A stretch of DNA of 52,182 nucleotides from Defluviitaleaceae bacterium (GTDB taxonomy: Bacteria; Bacillota; Clostridia; Lachnospirales; WRAX01): the NCBI GenBank assembly GCA_009779935.1, contig WRAX01000019.1, positions 1 through 52,182 of the forward strand, given 5' to 3'. A program made the translations under genes and the position numbers. Below the pieces are notes generated by a model, which did no database searches, was not told the origin of the DNA, and saw only the letters and a list, made by a program, of their open reading frames with translations. Shown here one piece after another: positions 7,873 through 17,642 of the stretch (the stretch's first letter is position 1; each line of letters begins with the position of its first letter).

Positions 7873-10513
7873 CTTTTACCTCCACATCCAGGCCTTTTGC
7901 GTGCATCAGGGCAGCTTGGGCGGCGGCAAGGCGGGCAATTGGCACCCGGTAAGGGGAACAGGAGACGTAGTCGAGCCCGATTTTGTGGCAAAACTCGATA
8001 CTGGTGGGGTCGCCGCCATGTTCGCCGCAAATACCCAGCTTTAAGCCCGGGCGGGTTTTGCGGCCCCGCTCCACAGCAATTTTCATAAGCTCTCCAACGC
8101 CTTTTTGATCCAGACGGTCGGTTGGGTCCACTTCAAATATATTGTTGTCTATATAGTCGTTTATAATGCGCCCGGCATCGTCACGGCTTATGCCATAGGT
8201 CATCTGTGTAAGGTCATTGGTGCCAAAGCTAAAAAATTCGGCTTCTTCCGCAATTTCGCCGGCCATTAAGCAGGCACGGGGTATTTCTATCATTGTGCCT
8301 ATCATATAATCCACTGCGTCGCCTTCTTCTTCCAAAATTGCTTTTGCTGTGCGCTCCACAACTTCCTTAACAAAGGTATATTCCTTGGCATCCAGCGGCA
8401 GTGGTATCATAATTTCGGGCAGCACCTTAACACCTGTGCGCTGGGCACGTATGGCTGCTTCTATTATGGCTTTGGTTTGCATTTCGGCAATTTCGGGATA
8501 GGATACTGCAAGGCGCAAGCCACGATGCCCCATCATTGGGTTAATTTCGTGTAGGGATGCGCAACGCTCCTGTATGTATTCCACGGTTTTGCCTGTTTCA
8601 ACGGCGCAGGCTTCCAATTGTTCCTGTGTTTTTGGCAAAAACTCATGCAAAGGCGGGTCCAGCAGACGGATAGTAACGGGCAAACCATTCATGGCACGGA
8701 AAATGCCTATATAATCCTCCTTTTGGAACTCCAAGCACTCATCACAGGCGGCAATACGCTCTTCCTTGGTTTCTGCCATAATCATTTTTTGCATTTTAAC
8801 AATGCGCTCGGGATCAAAAAACATATGTTCTGAGCGGGTAAGCCCAATACCTTCCGCCCCAAATTCAAGGGCTTTTGCCGCATCTTCGGGCGTGTCGGCA
8901 TTGGTGCGCACCTTCATGGTGCGGGCTTTATCTGCCCATGCCATAAACTTAGCAAAATCCCCGCTTATTTCAGATTCTACCGTGGGTATCTCTTCCCCGT
9001 AAATTTTGCCCGTTGCCCCGTCCAGGCTGATAACATCGCCCTCTTTATAGGTTTTGCCGCCAAGGGCAAATTCCTTTTTCTCATAGGACAGTTTGATATC
9101 CTCGCAACCACAAATGCAGGGGGTGCCCATGCCACGGGCAACCACGGCGGCATGGCTGGTGGCTCCGCCCTTTGCCGTTAAAATGCCCTTGGCAATTTGC
9201 ATGCCTCCAATATCCTCCGGGCTGGTTTCTTTGCGCACAAGTATAACTTCTTCGCCACGGTCGTGGGCATCCATGGCATCACGGCTGGTAAAATACACCC
9301 GCCCGCAAGCCGCACCTGGGCTGGCGGCAAGGGCTTTACCAATCATAGCAGCATTTGCAAGGGCGGCAGGGTCAAAAACAGGGAACATTAGCTGTTCCAG
9401 CTGTTTTGGATCCACTTTTAGCAGGGCTTCTTCTTGCGTACAAAGCCCCTCATCCACCATTTCGATGGCTATACGCAAAGCAGCCTGTGCAGTGCGCTTG
9501 CCCGCCCTTGTTTGCAGGAAGTAAAGCTTATTACGCTCCACGGTAAACTCCATATCCTGCATATCTTGATAGTGTGCTTCCAATTTCTTGGCAAGCTGCA
9601 CAAATTGCTTGTAAATTTCGGGCTTTTGCTCTTCCAGGCAGGAAATGGAAATGGGGGTGCGTATGCCTGCAACCACATCCTCGCCTTGGGCATTTATAAG
9701 GTATTCGCCGTAAATTACATTTTCACCCGTCGCAGGGTTACGGGAGAAAGCAACACCTGTACCGCCATCATCACCTGTATTGCCAAATACCATGGATTGG
9801 ACATTTACAGCCGTGCCCCAGTTATAGGGAATGTCGTGGCGGCGGCGGTAGATGAAAGCACGCTCGTTATCCCAGCTACGGAAAACGGCACAAACCGCTT
9901 TATATAGCTGCTCACGGGCATCGGATGGGAATGGCACACCTTCGTTTCCAAGGTAAATGCCTTTGAAAATTTCTGAAACCTCTTTCATATGTTCGCCTGT
10001 CAGGTCGGTATCTTCTGCTGCCCCAACCTGCTCTTTATATTTTTCCAAGGCTCTCTCAAACATATGCTTATCTTGATCCATCACCACATCAGCAAACATG
10101 GATATAAAGCGGCGGTAGCTGTCATAAGCAAAGCGGGGGTCGGTTTTTTTTGCCATTGCAGCTACCGATGTGTCGTTCAGCCCTAAATTTAGCACCGTAT
10201 CCATCATGCCGGGCATGGACGCACGGGAGCCCGAGCGCACAGAAACCAACAAGGGATTATCCACGTCCCCAAAAGTTTTGCCTGTGATTTTTTCCAGCTG
10301 CGCCATGGCATTGTCAATTTGCTCCCTAACTTCATCTGACAATACCCTGCCCGATGTGTTGTAAAGGGTGCAAGCCTCTGTTGTAACCGTAAAGCCTTGG
10401 GGTACAGGCAGACCAAGATTTGTCATCTCCGCTAAATTTGCCCCTTTGCCCCCGAGCAAGTCCCGCATTTTGCCATTGCCTTCGTTAAACATATACACAA
10501 ATTTTGTTGACAT
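7868..10513 (-). CDS. ppdK: Pyruvate, phosphate dikinase
   Basis: 881 residues. It interconverts pyruvate + ATP + Pi with PEP + AMP + PPi; in fermenting anaerobes it serves PEP supply or PPi-based glycolysis. The start at 10513 (MSTKFVYMFNEGNGKMRDLL) is supported by AGGAGG 7 nt upstream and by family alignment. Order: N-terminal nucleotide-binding domain (GGKGANLAEM; SVRSGSRASMPGMMDTVLNL), central phosphohistidine domain with GGATSHAAVVARGMG (His454), C-terminal PEP/pyruvate barrel with the catalytic GICGEHGGDP Cys. Its stop TAG is the first triplet of a palindromic element. Transcribed after glyS, probably with its own start in the repeat-rich gap. Confidence 0.97.
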   Translation of the reverse strand: MSTKFVYMFNEGNGKMRDLLGGKGANLAEMTNLGLPVPQGFTVTTEACTLYNTSGRVLSDEVREQIDNAMAQLEKITGKTFGDVDNPLLVSVRSGSRASMPGMMDTVLNLGLNDTSVAAMAKKTDPRFAYDSYRRFISMFADVVMDQDKHMFERALEKYKEQVGAAEDTDLTGEHMKEVSEIFKGIYLGNEGVPFPSDAREQLYKAVCAVFRSWDNERAFIYRRRHDIPYNWGTAVNVQSMVFGNTGDDGGTGVAFSRNPATGENVIYGEYLINAQGEDVVAGIRTPISISCLEEQKPEIYKQFVQLAKKLEAHYQDMQDMEFTVERNKLYFLQTRAGKRTAQAALRIAIEMVDEGLCTQEEALLKVDPKQLEQLMFPVFDPAALANAAMIGKALAASPGAACGRVYFTSRDAMDAHDRGEEVILVRKETSPEDIGGMQIAKGILTAKGGATSHAAVVARGMGTPCICGCEDIKLSYEKKEFALGGKTYKEGDVISLDGATGKIYGEEIPTVESEISGDFAKFMAWADKARTMKVRTNADTPEDAAKALEFGAEGIGLTRSEHMFFDPERIVKMQKMIMAETKEERIAACDECLEFQKEDYIGIFRAMNGLPVTIRLLDPPLHEFLPKTQEQLEACAVETGKTVEYIQERCASLHEINPMMGHRGLRLAVSYPEIAEMQTKAIIEAAIRAQRTGVKVLPEIMIPLPLDAKEYTFVKEVVERTAKAILEEEGDAVDYMIGTMIEIPRACLMAGEIAEEAEFFSFGTNDLTQMTYGISRDDAGRIINDYIDNNIFEVDPTDRLDQKGVGELMKIAVERGRKTRPGLKLGICGEHGGDPTSIEFCHKIGLDYVSCSPYRVPIARLAAAQAALMHAKGLDVEVKG

Positions 10514-10530
10514 GGTTTTTCCTCCTTGTA

Positions 10531-10552
10531 GGGCAGGTGCTTGCCCCCGCCC
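10531..10552. repeat. GC-rich palindromic element, copy 2 (ppdK leader)
   Basis: GGGCAGGTGC followed by TTGCCCCCGCCC, an imperfect copy of the family, ends 8 nt before the ppdK RBS. It would form a hairpin just upstream of the ribosome binding site. Confidence 0.7.
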
Positions 10553-10562
10553 TTGCCTGCTG

Positions 10563-10665
10563 ATACCAATTCCATTCTCAATCATGGAAAAGCACATTTT
10601 GAAAACGCACTGAAACCTGCGATTTTCAAAATATCCTTTTCCATGTTTCGAATTGGAATTGGTAT
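10563..10665. repeat. 103-bp interrupted palindrome, MITE-like
   Basis: The left arm starts ATACCAATTCC and reads through CATGGAAAAG and ATTTTGAAAA; the right arm is its near-complement ending GGAATTGGTAT, containing CTTTTCCATG and TTTTCAAAAT. Each arm is about 45-50 bp and the centre is short. There is no coding potential. This fits a miniature inverted-repeat element or a decayed transposon end pair. Confidence 0.75.
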
Positions 10666-10690
10666 GATATACTGTCCGTCTTACTGATTT

Positions 10691-10732
10691 GGGCGGGGAC
10701 AAAACGGATATCGCCTTCGTGTGTCCACCCTA
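10691..10732. repeat. GC-rich palindromic element, copy 3, long variant (glyS 3' end)
   Basis: On the minus strand TAGGGTGGACAC ... TTTGTCCCCGCCC frames a longer centre with GGCGATATCC. The leading TAG is the glyS stop codon. May also act as a transcription attenuator between glyS and ppdK. Confidence 0.6.
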
Positions 10733-12124
10733 CTTTATACGTTTTGAGATGTAGTTTTTCAAATCTGCAATCGCCACACGCTCCTGCTCCATAGAATCAC
10801 GAAAGCGCACAGTTACGGCATTATCAGCAAGGGTTTCATCATCACCAACGGTTTGAAAGTCCACTGTAATGCAGAAAGGTGTGCCAATTTCATCAAAACG
10901 GCGGTAGCGTTTGCCAATGCTGCCCGTATCGTCATATTCACAGATAAAGGCCTTGCAAAGGTCTGTATAAATCTCTTCTGCCTTGCCGCCCAGTTTTTTG
11001 GAAAGGGGCAAAATTGCCGCCTTAACAGGCGCAATTGCAGGGTTAAAGCGCAAAACCGTGCGCACATCCCCTTCGGCAATTTCCTCTTCGTCATAGGCTT
11101 CGCAAAGCAAAGCAAGCGCAAGGCGATCCGCTCCAAGGGAAGGCTCTATCACATAAGGGATGTATTTGTCACCCTTTTCGGGCTCGCTATATGTCATATC
11201 TTGCCCACTATGCTCCTGATGGGCTTTTAAGTCAAAATCGGTGCGGTTGGCAATGCCCCATAGCTCGCCCCAGCCAAATGGGAATAAAAACTCGATATCT
11301 GTAGTGTTTTTGCTGTAATGGGATAATTGCTCCTTACTATGCTCGGCAAATTTTAGGCTGCCATCAGATATGCCAATGTCTTGGAGGAATTTTTTGCAAT
11401 ATTCCAACCAATAATCAAACCATTCATCATCCGTGCCCGGTTTGCAGAAAAATTCCAGCTCCATCTGTTCAAATTCCCGGGTGCGGAAGGTTAGCCCTTG
11501 GGGGGTTATCTCGTTACGGAAAGCCTTGCCGACCTGTGCAATGCCAAATGGGATTTTTTTGCGGGTTGTGCGGGCAACATTTTTGAAGTTTACAAAAATA
11601 CCCTGCGCCGTTTCGGGGCGCAAATAAACCACACTGGTGCTATCCGCCACCACCCCTGCGTGGGTTTTGAACATTAGTTCAAACTCCCTAATATCGGTAA
11701 AATTATGTGCGCCACATGATGGGCATGGCAGTTTATGCTCATCCACAAAAGCTTTAAGCTCTTCTTTGCTTTTGCCGTCCGCCGTGCCTTCCATGGCGTT
11801 TTTCTCCATAAAATCATCAATTATTTTGTCTGCACGGAAACGCTCTTTACACTCCTTACAATCCATTAACGGGTCGGAAAAACCGCCCACATGTCCGCTG
11901 GCCTCCCATACCTTGCTATTCATCAGTATAGAAGCATCCAAGCCAACATTATAAGGGCTTTCCTGCACAAACTTTTTCCACCAAAGTTTTTTAATATTAT
12001 TTTTAAGCTCCACCCCCAGCGGGCCATAATCCCAAGTGGATTGTAAGCCGCCATAAATTTCGCTGCCGGGAAACAGAAAGCCTCTGCCTTTGGCTAAAGC
12101 GGCAATTTTTTCCATGGTTTTCAT
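10730..12124 (-). CDS. glyS: Glycyl-tRNA synthetase, homodimeric (alpha2) type
   Basis: 464 residues, class II synthetase charging tRNA-Gly. Motif 1 region near the N-terminus ([20 protein letters not shown]), motif 2 [20 protein letters not shown] followed by [15 protein letters not shown], motif 3 [19 protein letters not shown] Cys pair CKEC and a second pair CPSCGAH suggest the zinc insertion seen in some family members. RBS AGGAG. The eukaryote/archaea-like single-chain form rather than the alpha2beta2 GlyQS form is usual in many Clostridia. No T-box leader lies in the 11-nt gap to the upstream gene. Confidence 0.97.
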   Translation of the reverse strand: MKTMEKIAALAKGRGFLFPGSEIYGGLQSTWDYGPLGVELKNNIKKLWWKKFVQESPYNVGLDASILMNSKVWEASGHVGGFSDPLMDCKECKERFRADKIIDDFMEKNAMEGTADGKSKEELKAFVDEHKLPCPSCGAHNFTDIREFELMFKTHAGVVADSTSVVYLRPETAQGIFVNFKNVARTTRKKIPFGIAQVGKAFRNEITPQGLTFRTREFEQMELEFFCKPGTDDEWFDYWLEYCKKFLQDIGISDGSLKFAEHSKEQLSHYSKNTTDIEFLFPFGWGELWGIANRTDFDLKAHQEHSGQDMTYSEPEKGDKYIPYVIEPSLGADRLALALLCEAYDEEEIAEGDVRTVLRFNPAIAPVKAAILPLSKKLGGKAEEIYTDLCKAFICEYDDTGSIGKRYRRFDEIGTPFCITVDFQTVGDDETLADNAVTVRFRDSMEQERVAIADLKNYISKRIK

Positions 12125-12135
12125 TATATCATCTC

Positions 12136-12771
12136 CTAAAATTTAGCAAATTTGGCACGCCTTAGCCCCACTACCAAAGCAGTTACCAAAACCACATTGG
12201 CGGCCACTTCCACAAGGCCATTACTTGCAACAATGCCCATTAAAAACGCTGTTACGCCTGCTTCTAAGCTGGCATGGTCCACTGCCGGCAAGGGCGGGGC
12301 AATAAAAGCAAAGGTTTGCCCATAATTAAAAACAGATGATGCGTGATACAGGTAAATACTGCCAAGCACCAAAGCCGTATTTGTAAGCGAGCCAACGGCC
12401 GCCGCAAATGCAGCAGAAACCGGGGGTTTAACAGCCTTTGGCAAGCCCGTTTTCATTAGGGCATTAAATACAAGCCATGCCATTACAGCAATCATAACCC
12501 GCGGGAAAATGCTAACCAGTGGGTTAACAAAGTAGGGGGCAAGCAAACCGGGCATAAAAAAGCCCCGTATCATAGATGCCGCTCCCGCTACAAATGCCAC
12601 TGTTACCCCGGGCCAAAAGCCCAGCATCATAGCTGCCACCATTGCAGGTATAAAGGCCAGCGTGCCGGCAACCACAGGTAAAATAAGCGTCCCCACAAAA
12701 GGCAAGGACATTATTACAGTGATGCCGCACAAAATCGCAGTTGCCACCAAGGTTCTGGTTTTGTCACTCAT
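12136..12771 (-). CDS. ECF transporter S component
   Basis: 211 residues, six hydrophobic segments, with the S-component pattern of an N-terminal [19 protein letters not shown], a second [17 protein letters not shown], and [20 protein letters not shown]. Substrate specificity cannot be read with confidence; the [10 protein letters not shown] pattern resembles pantothenate-type (PanT-like) components. It would work with the shared EcfA/A'/T module encoded elsewhere. First gene of the glyS-ppdK operon, with its own consensus-like promoter and RBS GAGGGAGGG. No riboswitch is visible in the short leader. Confidence 0.8.
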   Translation of the reverse strand: MSDKTRTLVATAILCGITVIMSLPFVGTLILPVVAGTLAFIPAMVAAMMLGFWPGVTVAFVAGAASMIRGFFMPGLLAPYFVNPLVSIFPRVMIAVMAWLVFNALMKTGLPKAVKPPVSAAFAAAVGSLTNTALVLGSIYLYHASSVFNYGQTFAFIAPPLPAVDHASLEAGVTAFLMGIVASNGLVEVAANVVLVTALVVGLRRAKFAKF

Positions 12772-12804
12772 TATAGTCCCTCCCTCAATAATTTTGTGAT
12801 TCTA

Positions 12805-12833
12805 AGTATACACCATGGGCAAACTAATTTCAA
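12805..12833 (-). promoter_or_regulatory. Promoter of the ECF-glyS-ppdK operon
   Basis: Minus strand TTGAAA, 17-nt spacer, TATACT; divergent from the protease promoter. Confidence 0.75.
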
Positions 12834-12857
12834 GGGTAATTTTGGCCGCAAAACAAT

Positions 12858-12886
12858 TTGCATTTGTCCCTAAACACTGGTATACT
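12858..12886 (+). promoter_or_regulatory. Promoter of the M16C protease gene
   Basis: TTGCAT, 17-nt spacer, TATACT. The predicted start point is only about 15 nt before the TTG start codon, so the RBS sits at the very 5' end of the mRNA. Confidence 0.7.
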
Positions 12887-12907
12887 GTTGACAGAGGAGT
12901 TGATTTT

Positions 12908-15787
12908 TTGATACACGGCTATACATTGGTAGAGCAAAGACCTTTGCCCCACATGAACGGAGAAGGTTTTTTGTATGAACATGTTTCCGGTGCGCAGGTT
13001 ATGCACATTAAAAATGCTGATACAAACAAGGTTTTTTCATTAACTTTCAAAACCCCGCCCGCTGATGACACCGGCATTGCCCATATTATGGAGCATGCAG
13101 TGCTTAACGGCAGCCGCAAATACCCGTTAAAGGACCCGTTTATGCAACTTGCAAACGGCTCGCTTTACACATTTTTGAATGCTTTTACCTATCCGGATAA
13201 AACCATGTATCCCGTAGCAAGCACCAATAATACGGATTTTATGAATTTGATGGATGTGTACCTGGATGCGGTATTTTTCCCCATGATTTACGAAAGGCAA
13301 ACCACCCTTGCGCAAGAGGGGTGGCATTACCAGCTGGAAGACGGGGAACTTTCCTATAACGGTATTGTTTATAATGAGATGAAAGGGGCATTAAGCGACC
13401 CATACCGCCTGTTAAATAATGTGGTAGGGCGTGCCATGCACCCAAAATCCTGCCTTTATTTTGAAAGTGGGGGCAACCCAGATGCCATACCAAATATTAC
13501 AAACGAGGATTTTTTGGCGTTTCACAAAAAATACTACCGCCCCGAAAATGCGTTAATTTATTTTTATGGTGACATGGACATTGACATTTGCCTTGCCAAA
13601 ATGGGTGAGGAGTATCTTTCCAAATTTAAGAAAACAGGGGAAGTAATAGAAATTACACCGGAACCGCCTTTTGGCGCACCCGTGTACACCACGGGGGAAT
13701 ATTCTGTAACCGAAGGGGATGATTTAGATGATAATTATATGATTGCATCCTATCTATTGCCCCATAACATGCCTGCAAATGATGTGTCGGCATTAAAAGT
13801 GCTTAATTACATCCTTTTGGCAACCCCCGCCAGCCCCCTTTACAAAGCCATGGCAGAAGGGGAGGTAGGCGAGGATATTTCGGGCAGTTTGTATAAAGAC
13901 GTAATACATCCCTATTGGAGTTTGACCCTTAAAAACGCCACCCTAACTTGTGAGGAGTTGGACAAGTTTATCACAAGTTTTTTGGAAAAGCTTTGCAGGG
14001 ATGGGCTGGCACAAGATTTTGTTACTGCCTGTTTGAATTATTTGGAGTTTCAAGCTAAGGAAGAGGATTTTGGGTCCAACACCCCAAAGGGGCTTGTTTA
14101 CAACATCCGATCCATGTCCGGCTGGCTTTACGGGGCTTGCCCTTGGCAACCGTTAATGGGCATTAACCATTTAGAAGAAATCCGCAATGCCAGTAAGGAT
14201 GCGGGCTATTTTAGCGGGCTTATACGCAAATATTTGCTTGATAATAGGCACAAAGGCTTTGTGATGCTTAGCCCCGTGCTGGATTTAGATGAAAAAAAGG
14301 ATGAAGAAGAACGGAAAAAGTTAGTAGCAATAAATGCAGGGCTAACTGATGTTGACAGGGCGGAAATACAGCGTAAGGCTGAGGCATTAAAGGCCTTTCA
14401 GGAAACGCCCGACCCGCCCGAAGTGCTTGCGTTAATACCCCGCCTTGGGGTGGTGGATATTAAGGCGCAAATCGAGCGCACACCGCTGGAAGTGCGCTGC
14501 GAAAACGGTGCAAATGTGCTTTACAGCCCATTGGAAACCAGCGGCATAATCTACACCGCTATGATGTTTGACATGTGCGCCGTGCCTGTGGATTTGCTGC
14601 CATTTGCCAATATTTTACAATACATGCTTTCCAAAGTTGCTACTAAAAAATATGACACCACCACCCTAACACAGGAAATTAAGGGTAATTTAGGTGGCCT
14701 GGGCTTTTCTATGGATATTATTAACCACCAAAAAGGCGGTTTTACGCCCATGGCGGTGGTTTCTGCCAAATTTCTTGCGCAAAACACGGGCAAAATGTTT
14801 GAAATTGTGGAAGAGGTTTTGCATAGCTCGCTTTTTAGTGACAAAAGTCAGATGCGCACTTATTTATTAGAAATGCGTGCCAGTATGGAAGATTGGGTGC
14901 TAACATCGGGCTCGTCCCTTGCCATTAGCCGTTCTATGACCTATTTTGCCGCCGCCGCCGCTTATAATGATGCCACCAGCGGGCTTGGTTATTACAATGT
15001 GCTTAAAAACCTTTGCGATAATTTTGAAGGGGAATTTGAAGCCTTGCAAAACACCTTAGTGCGCACAGCAGGGCTGATTTACAACCGCAACCACGCACAA
15101 TACAGCGTTGTTTGCAACGAGGGGCTTTATGCACAATATGCAGCAGAACTGGGAGGCTTCCACAACCTGCTGGATGACAGGTATTTGCCAAAAGCCAACC
15201 GCCCCGCACTTATTGCACCTAAAAACGAGGGGCTTATTACCGCCAGCAAAGTGCAGTATAACGCCCTTTCCGCTAATGTTTCCGCCGATGGGCATGGCTA
15301 CCATGGCGGCATGAAGGTGCTTGCCAATGTGCTTGATAACTATCTTTACGAGGAAATTAGGGTAAAAGGCGGGGCCTATGGTTGCGGCAGCGGCTTTAAT
15401 ACCCGTGGCATTATGTTTATGTACAGCTATCGGGACCCGCAAATGGAGGCTACCTACGAAATTTTCAAAAATGCCGAAAACCATATCCGCAATTTGGATT
15501 TAAGCCGTGGGGAGATGGAGAAGTTTATAATCGGTACAATTAGAGCATTTGATAAGCCGGCCACCAACGCAAGCAAGGGGCTTACAGCGGCAGTTAACCA
15601 CATACAGGGCTGGACGGTTGAAGATAAGCAAAAAGAGCGGGATGAGGTGCTGGCAACGGATATCACCAAAATTAAATCCTTTGCGGGTTTGCTGGCGGAT
15701 GCGCTTGCCCAAGATAATATATGCGCCGTGGGCAACGCAACTGTGCTGGAAGGCAAAGCCATATTCGGCAATGTGCGCAAAGTATAG
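12908..15787 (+). CDS. M16C-family zinc metallopeptidase (presequence-protease type)
   Basis: 959 residues from a TTG at 12908, chosen because AGAGGAG precedes it by 9 nt and the family begins here (IHGYTLVEQRPLPHMNGEGF). The inverted zinc motif HIMEH is at residues 59-63, with the downstream NGSRKYPLKDPF typical of M16C. The remainder has the expected four-domain, clam-shell layout, with the Tyr/Arg-type C-terminal YRDPQMEATYEIFKNAENHI. These cytosolic proteases degrade short unfolded peptides. The gene is transcribed alone from a divergent promoter; a 143-bp gap separates it from the nucleotide operon. Confidence 0.93.
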   Translation: MIHGYTLVEQRPLPHMNGEGFLYEHVSGAQVMHIKNADTNKVFSLTFKTPPADDTGIAHIMEHAVLNGSRKYPLKDPFMQLANGSLYTFLNAFTYPDKTMYPVASTNNTDFMNLMDVYLDAVFFPMIYERQTTLAQEGWHYQLEDGELSYNGIVYNEMKGALSDPYRLLNNVVGRAMHPKSCLYFESGGNPDAIPNITNEDFLAFHKKYYRPENALIYFYGDMDIDICLAKMGEEYLSKFKKTGEVIEITPEPPFGAPVYTTGEYSVTEGDDLDDNYMIASYLLPHNMPANDVSALKVLNYILLATPASPLYKAMAEGEVGEDISGSLYKDVIHPYWSLTLKNATLTCEELDKFITSFLEKLCRDGLAQDFVTACLNYLEFQAKEEDFGSNTPKGLVYNIRSMSGWLYGACPWQPLMGINHLEEIRNASKDAGYFSGLIRKYLLDNRHKGFVMLSPVLDLDEKKDEEERKKLVAINAGLTDVDRAEIQRKAEALKAFQETPDPPEVLALIPRLGVVDIKAQIERTPLEVRCENGANVLYSPLETSGIIYTAMMFDMCAVPVDLLPFANILQYMLSKVATKKYDTTTLTQEIKGNLGGLGFSMDIINHQKGGFTPMAVVSAKFLAQNTGKMFEIVEEVLHSSLFSDKSQMRTYLLEMRASMEDWVLTSGSSLAISRSMTYFAAAAAYNDATSGLGYYNVLKNLCDNFEGEFEALQNTLVRTAGLIYNRNHAQYSVVCNEGLYAQYAAELGGFHNLLDDRYLPKANRPALIAPKNEGLITASKVQYNALSANVSADGHGYHGGMKVLANVLDNYLYEEIRVKGGAYGCGSGFNTRGIMFMYSYRDPQMEATYEIFKNAENHIRNLDLSRGEMEKFIIGTIRAFDKPATNASKGLTAAVNHIQGWTVEDKQKERDEVLATDITKIKSFAGLLADALAQDNICAVGNATVLEGKAIFGNVRKV

Positions 15788-15930
15788 AGGAAACTTCTAC
15801 ACATACAGGGGTGTTTTTTGTGGGAAAAGAAAGGTTGCTGCATTTTCAGAAATTTTGCCACGGCTCAGGCTAAATACGATAAAATAGTTTACATTATAAG
15901 TATTATGTGTGTAAGGTTTAGGGGGCGGAT

Positions 15931-17157
15931 ATGAACGCATTTAAAATAATCCAAAAGAAAAAGCAAGGGCAGGCCTTAACCCGACCCGAGATTGATTTTA
16001 TGGTAGCGGCATTTTGTGATGGATTTGTGTGTGAAGGGCAAATGACGGCTTTGCTTATGGCAATTTGCATAAACGGTTTTAGCCGTGAAGAAACCACAGC
16101 TTTAACCCTTGCCATGGTAAATTCCGGTGATGTGCTGGATTTTTCGGGCAGGGGGTGGGCGGTTGCGGATAAGCATTCCACAGGCGGCGTGGGGGATAAG
16201 CTAACCCTTACCGTTACCCCAATGGCTGCAGCACTTGGCGTGTATATGGCGAAGATGAGCGGGCGCAGTTTGGGGCATACAGGCGGCACAATAAACAAGC
16301 TGGAAGCAATACCTGGTTTTAAGGCGGATTTGCCAAATGACTTGTTGATGGGCATTTTGGAAAGCCACGGGTTGTTTATCGCAAGCCAAACCGCAAACCT
16401 TGCCCCTGCCGATAAGAAAATTTACGCCCTAAGGGACAAAACCGCAACCGTGGACAGTCCCGCCCTAATAGCCGCCAGTGTGATGAGCAAGAAAATTGCG
16501 GCAGGGGCAGATGCCATTGTGTTGGATGTTAAGGTGGGTAGCGGGGCGTTTATGAAAACCTTAGAAGATGCCCGCCACCTTGCCCAAATTATGGTGGACA
16601 TTGGTAAGGACTGCGGCCGCAAAGTGGCAGCAGTGCTGACTGCAATGGATGCACCCCTTGGAAATGCCGTTGGTGATGGGGTGGAGGTGCTGGAAGCAAT
16701 TGACGTGCTAAATGGCGCAGGTCCTGACGATATTAGGGAATTGAGTGTACAACTTACCGCACAAATATATTCCCTTGCAAAAGATGTGGATGTGGATGCC
16801 GCCCGTAAGCTGGCAGAAGCAACGCTGGCAGATGGTATGGCTTTTGAAAAATTCCAACAAATGGTTAAGGTGCAGGGCGGGCAGCTGGATGAAATTGCAA
16901 AAACCCCGTCAAGCCCATTTGTTGCGCCCCAAACGGGCTATATATTCGCAATGGATGGGGAAATTTGCGGCATGGCGGCGCATTTGGTTGATGGCATCAC
17001 TTTCCATAAAAAATTAGGCAATTGGGTGGAGCAGGGGGAGGTTTTGGCACTTATCCACGGCAACAACCCCAAAACCCCGGAAATGTTGGCAAAAGCTTAT
17101 ACATTTGCCCAAACCAAACCCACCCCCACACCCCTGATTTACGAAATTATAAGGTAG
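15931..17157 (+). CDS. pdp: Pyrimidine-nucleoside phosphorylase
   Basis: 408 residues, somewhat shorter than the usual 430-440 because the C-terminal domain ends early. It cleaves thymidine, deoxyuridine and uridine with phosphate. The signature KHSTGGVGDKLTL (phosphate site) and SGRSLGHTGGTINKLEAIPG are intact, as are the linker domain and KVGSGAFMKTLEDARHLAQI. The start ATG follows GGGGGCGG. It heads the run pdp-folA-thyA, linking pyrimidine salvage to thymidylate synthesis. Confidence 0.93.
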   Translation: MNAFKIIQKKKQGQALTRPEIDFMVAAFCDGFVCEGQMTALLMAICINGFSREETTALTLAMVNSGDVLDFSGRGWAVADKHSTGGVGDKLTLTVTPMAAALGVYMAKMSGRSLGHTGGTINKLEAIPGFKADLPNDLLMGILESHGLFIASQTANLAPADKKIYALRDKTATVDSPALIAASVMSKKIAAGADAIVLDVKVGSGAFMKTLEDARHLAQIMVDIGKDCGRKVAAVLTAMDAPLGNAVGDGVEVLEAIDVLNGAGPDDIRELSVQLTAQIYSLAKDVDVDAARKLAEATLADGMAFEKFQQMVKVQGGQLDEIAKTPSSPFVAPQTGYIFAMDGEICGMAAHLVDGITFHKKLGNWVEQGEVLALIHGNNPKTPEMLAKAYTFAQTKPTPTPLIYEIIR

Positions 17158-17167
17158 GAGGAAGGCC

Positions 17168-17641
17168 ATGAACCTGATTGTTGCGGTAGATTTAAGCTGG
17201 GGCATTGGCATCCAGGGCAGGCAGCCTTTCTACATCAAAAAAGACTTAAAAAGGCTTAGAAAGTTGACAATGGGCAAAACCGTGGTAATGGGAAGAAAAA
17301 CTTTTGAGGACATTGGAAAACCGCTGGACGGCAGGCGCAATATCATCCTGTCAAATAACCCCAATTTCCAAGTGGATGGTGCGGAAGTGTGCGGAAGTGT
17401 TGAGGAAGTATTGGCCAGCTTGGACGGGGATGCTTTCATCCTTGGCGGCGCATCTGTTTACACACTGTTTTTGAGGTTTTGCACCAAGGCTTATATAACA
17501 AAGGTGCAAAGCCAATTTGAAGTTGATACATACTTTGAAAACCTTGATATTTTGGACGGCTGGCAGGAAGTGGAAGTTTCGGAAAATATGGAAGAAGATG
17601 GGTTAATATTCAAATACATAACCTACGAAAGGGCGTACTAA
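17168..17641 (+). CDS. folA: Dihydrofolate reductase
   Basis: 157 residues. NADPH-dependent reduction of dihydrofolate, regenerating the cofactor consumed by ThyA encoded next. Visible family features: IVAVDLSWGIGIQGRQPFYI at the N-terminus, the acid Asp in KKDLKRLRKLTMGK, VVMGRKTFEDIGKPLDGR, and the NADPH loop FILGGASVYTLF. RBS AGGAGG before the ATG. One base separates its stop from thyA, indicating coupling. Confidence 0.93.
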   Translation: MNLIVAVDLSWGIGIQGRQPFYIKKDLKRLRKLTMGKTVVMGRKTFEDIGKPLDGRRNIILSNNPNFQVDGAEVCGSVEEVLASLDGDAFILGGASVYTLFLRFCTKAYITKVQSQFEVDTYFENLDILDGWQEVEVSENMEEDGLIFKYITYERAY

Positions 17642-17642
17642 C

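Noticed and set aside
12125-12135. T-box regulation of glyS
   Set aside because: The gap to the upstream gene is 11 nt, and no AGGGTGG-N-ACCGCG motif occurs in the operon leader.
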